From the NCBI GenBank assembly GCA_036362985.1, contig JAYGXS010000004.1:43745462-43809461 (forward strand): DNA of 64,000 nt, in the 5' to 3' direction. The translations under genes were made by a program, and so were the position numbers. The first letter of the stretch is position 1. Every line of letters begins with the position of its first letter. Of this stretch, positions 21,641 through 33,600 are shown piece by piece. The stretch comes from Ligula intestinalis. Its lineage: Eukaryota; Platyhelminthes; Cestoda; Diphyllobothriidea; Diphyllobothriidae. A model generated the notes under the pieces. It saw only the letters and a list, made by a program, of their open reading frames with translations. It did no database searches and was not told the DNA's origin.

Positions 21641-22756
21641 CTGTGCTATCCAAGCTGCATGTGGTGACGCGCTTAAGGGTGGGTTTGGTTATTTTGTAGA
21701 AATTTGTCACCCAGAACAACTGCGCTGACTCATACTGCGCTGAGCTTCGCTTGCTGCCCACTATTGCCCCTTTGCTCGCTTGATGTCAATTCACCACATT
21801 TACGCTTCTAGGTAATCGATAATCCTGCTTCATTTTATTGGCACCAGCCGATTGATTGGTCATTGCACAGTCAAAACTTGTGACATCCACACTTTTGCAC
21901 CTGCACGGCTGGCTATCGTACGCTGCATCACTGTACAGCTTTTTGAGCAGTAAAGCTGATCGAGTTCAATTAGTCTTCTCAGACTTGTTATTTAGGGTTA
22001 CTTCTGGTGGTGAGGAAACAACTAGCTCTCAATAATGTTATCAGCCTGCACACATTCCTGCCTCCAGCCTTTTCGACTTGGTCATGACACCGAACCCAGG
22101 TGGGAAAGAGGGATCTGGTGTGGTGGAGGCAATGCAAGTCCAATCCCATTATGTTTTAATTGATGAAAAGTCAACAAATTTTCCTTCAGCTTGATCCAAA
22201 AAGCGGTAGACATGGTTAAAACCGACGATTGAACTGTCACAATTGCAGTTCAGTGACTCCCTAAAAGAAAAAGATTATCTGCATTCACATATAATAGTCC
22301 ATAATCTACCTGTTGCCCTCTACGCGTATACGTAAGATGAAAGGGAAATACCCGCCTTCTAAAGTGTAATGGTGAAACTTTGTGAGTCTCAAATTCAAAA
22401 TAATCCAAAATCATCATCCCAAGCCTGGTGTGCAATTACGTAACACCGCGTGAATTCTTTTAATATGGTTTTTATGGCACCTTAGTGTATATTCCCACGT
22501 ACGTTTTCTCATTATCACACTTAAGCTATTGGACGATAACGTGGCCATTCTTTCACTTGCACCAGGCTTGCTGCCTTACTAGTAATACGTTTGACATTCA
22601 AAGTTAAGCTCTGCATATGATATTTTTTAAATTTATCAACAGTCTACCACGTTTCTTTAAGTTAATTGTTTCTTTCGGATAGCAATATTTTTTGTTTTCT
22701 CTAATTCAATCATTATTTATAAGAGCCCCCAACTTCTTCCCACTTCACGCATGCAG
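21641..22756. other. no recognised gene; possible LTR remnant
   Basis: The stretch 21,659-22,005 starts TGTGGTGACGCG and ends near GGTTACTTCTGGTGGTGAGG, vaguely like a retroviral-type LTR followed by a primer-binding site. No second copy or coding region was seen, so this is not a firm call. Confidence 0.25.
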
Positions 22757-22885
22757 GATTGGAGACATTCATTTGCAAGTGTTATTTTTATATTTTGATA
22801 ATATCCTCAAACTACGGAGCACTTTTCTTTTCCAAATCGGTCGTTGCCCTTGTTTCCATCAATACTGGAGGCGCGTTACCAGTAG
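22757..22885 (+). CDS. host gene, plus strand, third-last predicted exon
   Basis: Acceptor CTTCACGCATGCAG, donor TAG/GTAATT, 129 nt read in phase 2 to 2 (1 + 42 codons + 2). The peptide begins IGDIHLQVLFLYFDNILKLR and ends FHQYWRRVTS, joining in frame to the next exon across a 134-bp intron. I recognise no domain. The hydrophobic stretch could be chance in AT-rich DNA, so this is the weakest of the three exons. Confidence 0.4.
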
Positions 22886-23019
22886 GTAATTGAATACACA
22901 GGGTTTCCCAAAAATTTGAATACTCATTGTAAATAAGTCTAAACATGTTTACTATAATTTATAATTTCAAAAGTGAAAAAAATATTTACAAAATCCATTT
23001 GATTATTTTTTTTTCACAG

Positions 23020-23106
23020 TATTTTGACTATTGAAACAGTGATCAAATTGAGAGAAGACCTTGAAAATAAATGCACCCAAATAAGAGAAGAATTGTTACA
23101 TGATAT
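23020..23106 (+). CDS. host gene, plus strand, coiled-coil exon
   Basis: A very strong acceptor (nine T then CACAG) opens an 87-nt exon reading TIETVIKLREDLENKCTQIR and on through EELLHD, with clear heptad-like Leu/Ile spacing. The donor is GATAT/GTACTA, ending in phase 2. Without that donor the frame stays open to a stop at 23,176 (ending GRQFENI), an alternative terminal exon. Phase agreement with both neighbours favours splicing to 24,421. Confidence 0.5.
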
Positions 23107-23339
23107 GTACTATTCCACAGCTTCACGTTGTCAACAGTGTCATGATCAAAATGGACGTCAATTTGAGAATATTTAGTGAACAAACGATACTTTTAAATAT
23201 TTTTTACATTTTTAATCATACAATTATGATAAACACTAATGTTAAAATTATGTTAATATGTATCCATTTTATTGGACACTGTATATTTTACACTTAATTT
23301 CTAATATACAGACGCTATTTAAAAAATGCGAACTTTTCG

Positions 23340-23622
23340 GACTGAGAAGAGGACGAATCGATCGCTCGGATAATACCTTTATTCGCCTGGTGTTTTGACA
23401 TCCGTCGCGAATACATCGTCAGAGACATTAGCAGGAAACAGTAGCAAAAATACGTAATACATGCACAGGAGTTTGCATTACTTATAGCATGCAGTCATTA
23501 CTGCAAACATACCCGTTTCTGCTACTGTTTCCTGCTTATGTCTTTGATGATGCATCCGCGACGGAGGTCGAAACGTCAGGCAAATAAATGTATTGTCCCA
23601 GTGATCGACACGTCTTCTTCAA
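23340..23622. mobile_element. palindromic element made of two inverted PLE-A-type ends
   Basis: Arms of about 115 bp (23,340-23,455 and 23,511-23,622) pair end to end, starting GAGAAGAGGACGAATCGATC and finishing GATCGACACGTCTTCTTC. Each arm contains the family A end plus part of a hammerhead core. The left arm (minus strand) has CTGACGA and a stem but AAAA; the right arm has TTGATGA, a stem and GAAACGTCAGG. It sits in an intron of the plus-strand host gene and has no coding capacity. Confidence 0.75.
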
Positions 23623-24420
23623 AATTACTTCCTGGGCCCCGCATGTTTACTTGCACTGAAAATTTTCAGACTATCAGACTAGGAATTTTCAACTGTTTTC
23701 TTCCAAAATTATAACCACATTTTGGTTTTCCCCTTGGTTGCGTCAAACTGCTATGACAAGGGCATATCCAAGGAACCTAAAACAATTAATCCTAAATTTC
23801 CAATGTTACAAGTGCTTACTTATAACAACCAGATTCTGTCTTGGAGTTTACGGAAACCTTTCTTAATCACACTTACATACACCTTCCTGTAGCGCAGTAT
23901 CTGTCCGGGCTGTAAGCTGCCAAAGCTATGTCTTCAGCTGGGATTTACAACTTCCACTTGTATGTTCTCAAACGCTTAATCATAAGTAAAAATTGTAAAA
24001 TCCAGAGTTTCACAGGTAGTTGTTTATTTAATATTATAAACCTGCGCGGAGGTCAAAAAGAAAAGAGGTTCGAAAAAAACTGTTGATGTGTGTGAAAGCA
24101 ACATTTTCAGCAGTATTCCACTACCATTTAGGTGAGGGGGACGGTTTTCAACGGGAAGGAATTTTATTTTGCGGTCGGATAACCTCGGCTTGTTGAAGTG
24201 TTTGTTTTCTGTTCGGCAGAGGTCTAGAAATTTAAGAAGGGTGAACAAGTGATTGAAAAGAAAGTCGAAAATAAGTGTTCACACCATTTCTTTGTCGTTG
24301 ATATTAGTCTGTGCTATCTTTATGAATAAAATTAACCTTGCCTAGTTATGCAAGCCTTACGTTTTTTTTCAAAATGCATCTTCATCAAGAGAATTGTTTT
24401 CACTATCGTGTCTTCTGCAG

Positions 24421-24544
24421 ATGGCTAGATAGGAGACTCAGACAACAGATCCGGAACAAACTAAATGCTGATAGGCAGCGTCTCTACGCATCGCTGATTG
24501 CATTGAACGAAAATTCAGTACTTCCTAGTGGCCTGCTATTTTGA
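24421..24544 (+). CDS. host gene, plus strand, terminal exon
   Basis: Acceptor CACTATCGTGTCTTCTGCAG, then one base completing the previous codon and 41 codons to TGA at 24,542. The peptide starts WLDRRLRQQIRNKLNADRQR and ends LPSGLLF, a helical, Arg/Gln-rich C-terminus that continues the coiled coil of the previous exon. Composition unlike the flanking AT-rich DNA and good splice sites support a real gene. I cannot name the family. The gene converges on the minus-strand gene at 27.6 kb. Confidence 0.6.
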
Positions 24545-26461
24545 GCCTCAAAAATCGCACCAATATAGTGAAAAGTTACATATCCACAGCTTTTCAAGAT
24601 GCCATTGTACTGCCTATCAACCCCAAACTGCAAAACATTGATTGTCAATTTTTTCCTATTTCATATGTAGCAACTGCTGATTACTGTACACTGTGGTTTG
24701 TCCTACGTTACTACAAAATAAGATAGGACTGCGATTGAATAGTATTACTGGATCCTACATTTAAAACTTAACGCAGAAACGTACACTGTCAATTTTGCAA
24801 TACTCGGTCAATTTTAAACAAAATAATGCGCAAACAGTTGCCTAATTATATTCTTTAAGAAACTATTTGGTTAGAATATTTCCTATATTTATTATTTTGT
24901 CACCTTCATATCAAGCAGACGACAGAAAATTGCATAGCACTATCATCTACTGATGAAAGTTGATAATTTTCAGATGTGAGTATGTCTATTTTGATCGTCA
25001 CCTGCTTAAGGTTGGTAAGAATAAAAATGTTTATTTTACATAGCTGCATATTTTTACTTACCTAAGTCTTAAAAGGTTATGATAATCTCCTTTGGCACTC
25101 CTTCAGGGAAAACAAAATTTATGTTAGATAAGGTAATATAATACTGCAAACAGAGATGACGTTATACCGAAATAATAATGAAAACACGTCAAAACATATC
25201 TATATGGTTTCAAAAAGCATCTGCAAATAGAACTAACGCAAATCAATTGTTCTACATGCTAACTATATATCGTATATAATGTGAGTAAGATAAAGTGGAA
25301 GAAACTATGATTTAGTTAACTTCAAAGAGTTTTAATGGCTAATGTGCAAAAATATCTGAATCTTTGTGTCTTAATCTATGACGCAGAGATGCAAAGTTGC
25401 GCACTTTTCACCAAACAGGCCTCAATTGCGTTTTATTATCTCACCTGTAAATTCCTTAGACTTCGGTTCTAGCGGTCAAAACAATATTTTGCAATTAGAA
25501 ATATGTAAAAATGAAAAAAATAAAGTGCTATATGCAATTTTGAACACATTCGTTTACTTAATAATGGTAAAATCTACTATTTGATTTCAATATAGCTTTT
25601 TATATAAGGTGTGTTAAAATTATCTATAGGGGCTATCTTAGGGCACGTTGCTAAAAGTAAATTTGGCATGGTGGTTTTTAGGAAATTCCGATACCTACAG
25701 TTAACAGTTTTTACCGATGTTATTTTTAAATTGAATAAAAACTTTCAGGACGAAATTATCGTTCCTAACTCTATGCAAAAAAAGTCTTCATTTTTTAGAA
25801 TAAACAGCGGATTAACCTGTCGTCAAACCCTACAAGTGCCATTTCGACATCGTCCTTAATAACGTGACAAGGCAGCTATTGCACGAAATTCCGGAGACCC
25901 GAAATCGCATAAGCTGAGTATTCTTCCACGATAAATTGGCACAGTACGCTGCACGTGCACATACAGGTTTCCAAAATTTCTATTCAGGCCTTTGCGTCTC
26001 CTAACAACAGTTCATTCGGTATAGCAGTTACTCATCAAAGTAATGGCCGTCACAGTCGGCTGAGCTAAAGGGATGGTGTCACGTCACTTTTGTTGTCCGG
26101 TCAGGAGGATCGCTATAAGAGAAAGTGAACAGGAGGTATTTTTCCTTGATGCTCTCGTCTTGCGTCCACGGGTTCGCAAGGTGGCTACGACGGTCCACAC
26201 ACATAAGGCTCAACAAATATCACCGACTGCATAACAAGCGAAACTGTGTCCGCACGCTATAGCAACGACTGAATATTCATTGCACTTAACCAAACACCAA
26301 AGGGGACAAGGTGAAAATACCCTCAGGGTTCAGCCAGACGAAGGTTTTTGCAGCGTACCACAAATGAGTACAAATGATCCCCTAGCTTAATTTCTCATCG
26401 TTGAAGGGGCTTGCAGAATCCGCGAATTGATTACTGAAACCTGTACAAACGAGCATGCCAG
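24545..26461. other. intergenic, no recognised feature
   Basis: Presumed 3' UTR of the plus-strand gene followed by AT-rich DNA. Only short frames were seen, and no SINE or PLE motif. Confidence 0.4.
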
Positions 26462-26940
26462 TCTTTATTTAATAAAAACACATACGATCGCTTGGATAAG
26501 GTCTTTATTCACCTGGCGTATCGGATTCGTCGCTGATTCACTATCAGACACGGGTATTGCATGCACTCTGCAGATTCCGAGGCTACAGTCGTTATACTGC
26601 TATAGATCTATGAAAAGTGTCGGTTCCTCCCTCGTGAGAGTAGTTCGTGCCGATCGTGAATTGTTGAACTTTGTCATTCATGCTGAGACTGAGCACCTCA
26701 GCATGGAACATGGGTAAGACTAATCCATTTACTTGTTAATAGACTAGACTAGGCCCGTAACCCATGATTCAAATAACTCGCCGCTCACACGATTGTCACC
26801 ACACACGGGAATGTTGGCCTCATCAAATTTGAATGTGGGGCTGCGGCCATTCGAGAATCGACACCAGTATCCATACTACTGCCGCATGTTCGGCAAGTCG
26901 CGTCTGGGGAAGTCTTCCAGTTTCTCCGACGAAGTTTTTT
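26462..26940 (-). mobile_element. Penelope-like element, family A, 3' remnant
   Basis: Minus strand: a GIY-YIG tail (SSETGRLP-type block near 26,930, then PHSNLMRPT-type sequence near 26,830) leads to a decayed UTR. It ends near 26,478 in the family A terminus (CCAGGTGAATAAAGACCTTA then CCAAGCGATCGTATG). Stops break the frame. Confidence 0.65.
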
Positions 26941-27059
26941 ATTCGCGACTGCTTCAGATACGTTAGAAATTCAACTTTTGACCTTTCATGCCAGTGGTTC
27001 TTTTGATTTCATTACTTTACATCTCTAGCTAGATCATTCGGGCTACTTCCCAATGGTGC

Positions 27060-27400
27060 TAGCATCAATCAGTTAGCCACCGGAAAACCGTTTTTGTAAC
27101 GGCATAATCTTAAACGGTGTCTATTGCTACCAAAGGACAACAGACGCGCAGGCATGCGAGGTAGTTAGGACTCAAATAAGGACGTAAGAGCCCAAGCAAC
27201 ACATTTTCAAAATTGACGTCACTGAGGTTGTGGGCCGTGGCGATGACCACACATCAAAGCAGATAGGAGAAATCCGGACGTCCAACAACTGCCCTCTCGA
27301 TTGCCACACCACTATTAAACCCCCTCTATCTAATTACCGTTAACATCAGCGGTCTATGATGGCATGACAAAATAGAGGCCAGTGCTATTTGCAGTGGTGA
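27060..27400 (+). repeat. dispersed repeat pair, copy 2
   Basis: Counterpart of 6,570-6,940, with blocks CGATTGCCACAC and CCGTTAACATCAGCGGTC in the same order. The class is unknown. Confidence 0.4.
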
Positions 27401-27645
27401 ACGGCGCGAGGGCCGCAGAGGTCATGGTGCACCGAAGGACTGACGCAGGCACTACGGCCAGTAGAAGAGGCCTTCGCATATGTTTCAGGCGCCATGTCAA
27501 GACGGCTATGAGTATGGTTCCGGAGGTTCTGATGACACCTAGGCAAAAAAGCTACTTAAAACGTCAAATTTCCACTAAACCTCTCCGGTTGAACGCCTAT
27601 TTGCTTTCGGTTTTCTACAATATTGCGAAAATACGAAAGGCTCAT

Positions 27646-30600
27646 TTAAACGTAACAGGTATCACATATAAAATACTGACTTTTAGACTTATCAGAGGAC
27701 TTCTTCTTCGGCTTCTTCTTCTGCTTCTTCCTTGAGGCCTCCTCCTCAGAGGACGAATCATCTGAAGATGAGGAATCTGTAGATAAATGGAAAACAAACA
27801 ATTCAGTAAACTGACATGGTTGCGAAATGCATTTTTGAATTTTACTTAATCAGTGGATTTACCGTGCTTTGACTTTGACTTTCCTTTCTTGTTCTTCTTA
27901 TTCTTGGTCTTTTTCTTTTTGTCATCCTCGTCCTCGGAGGAGGAGTCATCCGAGGATGAAGAATTTGGATACCTCTCTGAAACAGGGCATTTTCAGAACC
28001 AAATGAGATTTACATAGATGAAAGTTCCGGAAGCAAAAACTCGCCTACATGAGCACAATTTAGCTGCCCGCAGGCTACACACAAATTTGCAGCTGCTAAT
28101 CCATATTGAAGAGACTGACCACACAGGTTCGACATTTAAGGAGCGACAATGTTAAGCCGACCCACCTCAAGCGCGAAGTGACCGGCCTGTTAGGCATAAT
28201 TTTCAAATGCCAACTCCGTTAAGCATGCATTTAAACATTTCTGTGACCTATGCTGCCATGGTCCTTTGCGTGGATGCGAAACAGTACCAGGTCAGACCAG
28301 CCTTATGAGAAATAAGCCAAGCAGGTTCCTTGACGAACCCACCGGAAGAGAAAACAGACCTGACAGCAGCCCATCCATCTCCAAGTGATGAAACGCCCAT
28401 GAAGCTATGCAAAAGTTCGATCGTTGATTATGACATGACTACCGTGCGTTGCACATTTTGATGGAGCAGCTGGGGTGATTTATGCTTGCAGTCGTTTTAC
28501 GCGGTATTAGACTAAGGATTCAGCTCTTACCGAGTCCAAAATATCCACAAGAGGGCCGAGGCAACGAAAGAGAATAAATTCACTCAATTTACGGTCACAA
28601 AGTACAGTCAATCATTCAAAACTCTAATCTATGCTGGCTCCAAACGCATTGTGAATGGAAAGCCGATCAAGCCCCCCAAAACTTTCACAGAAATTGAAAA
28701 ATCTAATTCCACACGTAACCTGAACTTCTTCAAACCACATGAGAAACGATTTGCGAAGACATTGATATAGAGCAGTGCTTATGTATTACTAAGACACGTC
28801 TTACGCTCAGAACCATTGCCTGTTTGCGAAATGTAATAGTTAAAAAATGAACAGCGGGAATTGATATATTAATGCAGAATGCAGACGCCTCAAGCGAAGA
28901 TGCATCAATGTAGCATATGAGCCACCAGCAATGGTTATGGAGTACTGTTTTCATTTTTCATGATTTAACAATGCAAAATAACAACAAATTTTCTCAAGTC
29001 CAAAATTTACGAGAAGATGCCCGTTCTAGTAAAATTTTTTTTATCTCAGTGCGTATAGGAGATCTTATGCAGAACTGTTTGTGTCATGAGAAGGGACAAT
29101 AAAACACTTTCTTTTATTGAACGAACGCCTGCTTCGACCACTCTGGTCTCATGTGTCCAATGTTTGGCGGTATATCTTTTGTTAAGGGTTTTTTGACAGA
29201 GTTTCTTAATTTTGGTTGACCCAATTGTGAAAAAACTCGCGGCGTCGGTAGGGGTCGACCCCCACAGCAAGGAAGGCCATTGTGCAGTCAACGCCCTACC
29301 GATTGAGCTACGACGCACGCCATGCACCACGAATTTAATCACACTGGGGTCGATTCCATCCGCCCAACTTACTGTTCGTATGGAATATACCATTACGGAA
29401 CAGCAAGCTGACTGCCCAAGCAGGATTTCCTTAGAAATCATCTATAATCCACCAGAAAGACTACTAGGCTGACTTAATTGTTAGGGTTTTTGTCAGATTT
29501 ACTGAATTTAAGTTCACTAAATTGTGAAGAAGAAACATTAGAAGATTAAGAATTATTGATGCAATAAAAAATTATGTTGAAAATGAACTATAAGATGGTT
29601 TGTCACCTAAACCATGCTCGCCGTAAATCGGGTGCTGTACCCGATACTCACCTTTACACGTCAGTTTAGTTGTCTTTACGACGTCTAAAAGTATATCGAA
29701 TATTTACCACAAAAAAATAAAGGCCTCGTGGTGAGTGAAGCCAAACAGCTGTTTTTTAGCAGCACTTTCGAATTTATCGAATGGTTAATGGTTTAAAAAA
29801 GACGTACATAACATTTTTATTCAAATTTGAAAGAACACGCGAGCATTATAAAGAAGATAACGTTTCTATTCTGCTTACCATAGAAGCCTACAAAGGACAG
29901 ACACGAGTTTATAGGTAAAATATTGTTTGCAGCCGATTATATTTATTCACTTTATTATTTATTATTTATTTATTAAGGTGTAGGTTTAAGTATATCCAAA
30001 GGAAAAAAATTCACGAAAGATTAAAAATATTCATCATTTGATGGCACTTCCAGTCCACTGTCTGGGTTATAAATTAGATCACAAAATACACGTAATAAAT
30101 TTGACTTTCCTAATGTTAATTTTTTAAATTTTTTGTTAGTGGTAATCGGAATATTGGAATAACTAGCCGCAGTGGCATGCAAATAAAAGAAAAAATGTAA
30201 TGCGATTATTGAGGTTAGTATATTATTCTTTATTCGTGTTAAAACCTCATGCGAGGCCATAGTATGCCGTAACGCAACTATAAGGATGCAGTTCGAAGGC
30301 CAGCTTAATATTCAACAATTTGCCAAATTGCATGATGTTTTTAGACTGAAAAATGACTTTTTTCTCCCATTTATAAATTTTGACGATCATCTGTTAATTA
30401 TAAGGTAAAAAGCTTCTATGCACCTAGAATTGGGCGTTTGGTGTCTATTCCAGCGAAGGATCCTTTTGTGTTCGATCATCTTAACTAGTGCAGCATCAGA
30501 AAGATTAAAACTACCAACAAAACATTAAAAAGTTCAATAATTTGCAAATCCGGGAATGGATAAAACAATTAAGTGTTTGCCTGATGCTACGGAAGCCGTA

Positions 30601-33600
30601 CCTTTATCTTTTCGGTGACGTTTCTTCTCATCTATCATGTAAATTGGCGCAAAAATAAAAATGATAACATTTATATTGAAAAATCAAAGTTTTACATTGA
30701 AATGATGAACCGCAGAAAATACATGATTGGAACAACTATAATAAGAACACATTACTAAACGTTAATATTAGGGGATCTTCCTTGTTTTAAATCTAATTTA
30801 AACGAGATCATGATTCTTTTACTGAGGCTATTAGTGAGAAATTTTATTAAACTTCTGCTGTATTATCTCTAAAAAGAAAAAAACAGGGAGCCCTTTGAAG
30901 ATGCTACGATTATTTGCAATTAAGTTTTGCAGGTAAATAAACATGCATGTGAAAAGTAAAGTTTACATGCGACACTGCCAATCAGGGACAATTATGAAGC
31001 AAATTTTATCAGAAAACCACCAAATTGCTTTTTTTGCACCTGTAAAAGAATATGTGAGATAATTTGCGCTATTCGGCTAGAAAAACAAACTTTTTCCGTT
31101 AATAATTGCATACATGCAAAAACATTTAAAGTAACCTATGGAGCGACTACACCAAACTTTTTATCAGTTAGTGTTCTTTCGCCTTCAATGACTAGAAATA
31201 ATCAATCTGGGAGTCACTAGAACTTTTACTAATAATAAGTTAAAACATATATTACTGTAGGCACAACCATTGGCCCAAGAATTTTATTCAGTCGAATTTT
31301 CAGATTCATGTTCCAACCCATCCTCAACAACAACATGAAGCACGCTTGCTCCAGTGATAGCTTCGAGCAGGAATCAGAAACGGCAAGCACATGCAGTTCT
31401 TATTCCAATCACAGATTTTAATTAATTTCGTCTGCTTTCTGGGGCTGGAAGTTTTATTTATGTTACTTATACTATCTGCGTATATGCATGAATACATATG
31501 GGTGTATATCAATATTGTGCATACAACAGTGTATAGGATTTAAGATTAAACAGCAAATTGCTTCATTCAACATACTTAAAACACTGTAAACATGCAAATT
31601 GCAGAGATTTGCCATCATTTGTGGCCCTAAATAATAAGCACATGCAGAACTAACTTTGGACCGATCTCAAAACATTTTTCCTGAGAATGTGCAACAACCA
31701 GTTCAAACATTAACCATTTGCCTTACCCTCAGACTCGGAGCCAGAGTCGGAGTCAGATGTGGAGTCGGAATCTGAACTAGCCGAGTCGGAACTGTCCGAG
31801 CTAAATGAGCAGCCTGTAACAAGACAAAGAAACCATTGATCAACGTTTTAGGACTTTGTTCAACGTTGACACTGAAATGCCAAAAGACTGACTATCAGGG
31901 CTGACATGCGCTTTTTTAAACACAAATCTCTGTCCAAAGAAGCAAGGGCATTCACCGAGGAAGAATGTTTTTTTATTTGACCTTTCGGGTAGTTATCTTG
32001 TCATGCCATCATCAGATAATGAATACGCTGGTTCCTGATTCTCCCCATAAACCGTTCTCTTTTTCGGAATGAACGCGTCGAGAATCATTTTTTCACGACG
32101 ATTGCATATCCCGGTCTTGAGAAAAATATGTAAGCAAAGTTTGAAAAGCAGAGCACGTATATATAACGGTTTGCTCTGCCCGCCGTATAAGGATATCTTA
32201 CTACATATGTGTAAACTGATCATATACAGGACACACCTGTCCTAGTAGTTGCCACCTTTTCAGCTTTCGTGAATGGCTGCAAGTAGTACAACAGTTTTAA
32301 CATGACTAATTATATGATTATTACTAGACTTCAGTAACATTACCGGCAAACGTTTGAGGACAATACACGATAACTATTTCTGCCTCATTAGGCGTCATTA
32401 AGTGCACTTACCCAATTTCAGTGTACACATATGCATTTATCTATAACTTGATTGACAACCGGCAAAATTTCGGGCCTGATGGTTCGATGGATAGGGCGTT
32501 TGCCCCTAGCCGGAGATACGCGGATTCGAAACTCGAGTGTGGCGGCGATTTCCGCCACTACAGTGGAGTTGAGTAAGTGCACCCGAGGACGCCTAATGAG
32601 GCAAAAATAAGAATCGTACATCTTCTCAAACGTTTGCCGGTAAAACCTAAGAAAAAGGATATCTTAATGATTGTGCATAGTTCGTAGATAGCCCACCAAC
32701 TATGCGTCGATTTAGCAGAACTTTCTTCTAATGCTTTAATCAAATTCAGCTAAATGAAACTTGCTGATAAACCTCCTTGAAAGAGCACATTAAAGCTTTC
32801 TGAGTAAGCCACATAGTTGCAACACTAACCTAGTAATATTCATTTCATGATGCGTGCTAGCATTGCACCCTTTATTTGTCCAAAACGTCCACTCATTATT
32901 TTAGTTATCATATTGCTTGATTGACTGCAGCTGTTATGGGATCTTTGCCTACGTATTTATGTCCAGTTGATAGTCTAGTAATTTTATTAATTCATAATTA
33001 TTTAATGCAGAAAACGTAAACTGTTGACAATAACGTGAAAAAATGTATTCTAAAAATACAGGCCAACATTTTCGTATTTATTGTCAAGTAAATAACATTC
33101 ATGTTTTTATCCTTTTTTCGCTGAAAAATACTGCGCAATAAGGGAAAGCTTCCCTTTACTTTGAGATTTATGAAACCACACTATACATATGCAAGGTTAT
33201 GATTTCCATTATTTTAGAATGTGACACCTCTTGTTAAAAAAGATTAAACAAACAAAGAAACAACAACCATTTGCTTTAAAACTATTTAAAAATGTACTCT
33301 GGTGGCATAAGTCAAAAGGGTCTCCAAATTAATGATGTTTATCTATCATTTTTTCATGTAATGCCCACGAAGTAAAGCATTTTTGTACAGACGTTTTTAA
33401 AAGGTAAATGGCATTGACGCCTTATTGTATGTCGAACGACTACATTACTTATAAGAAAAAACAAGTTTTTTGTGTAAGAGAGGTATGTATATGGGTTTAA
33501 TTGTTAAGTTAAGAACATTAGGGGATTGCAAAATTTCTCACCTTTGCCGTTGGCTCTTCCAAAGCCTATTTCTAGATAAATATAAACAAAATAGTTCTCA

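Noticed and set aside
21659..22005. Solo LTR candidate (TGTGGTGACG ... GGTTACTTCTGGTGG)
   Set aside because: No second copy, no target duplication and no gag/pol nearby; only a vague resemblance.
30591..30600. 6-nt micro-exon (ATAAAG before GTACGG, minus strand)
   Set aside because: Phase fits, but the acceptor is purine-rich; short matches like this are expected by chance.
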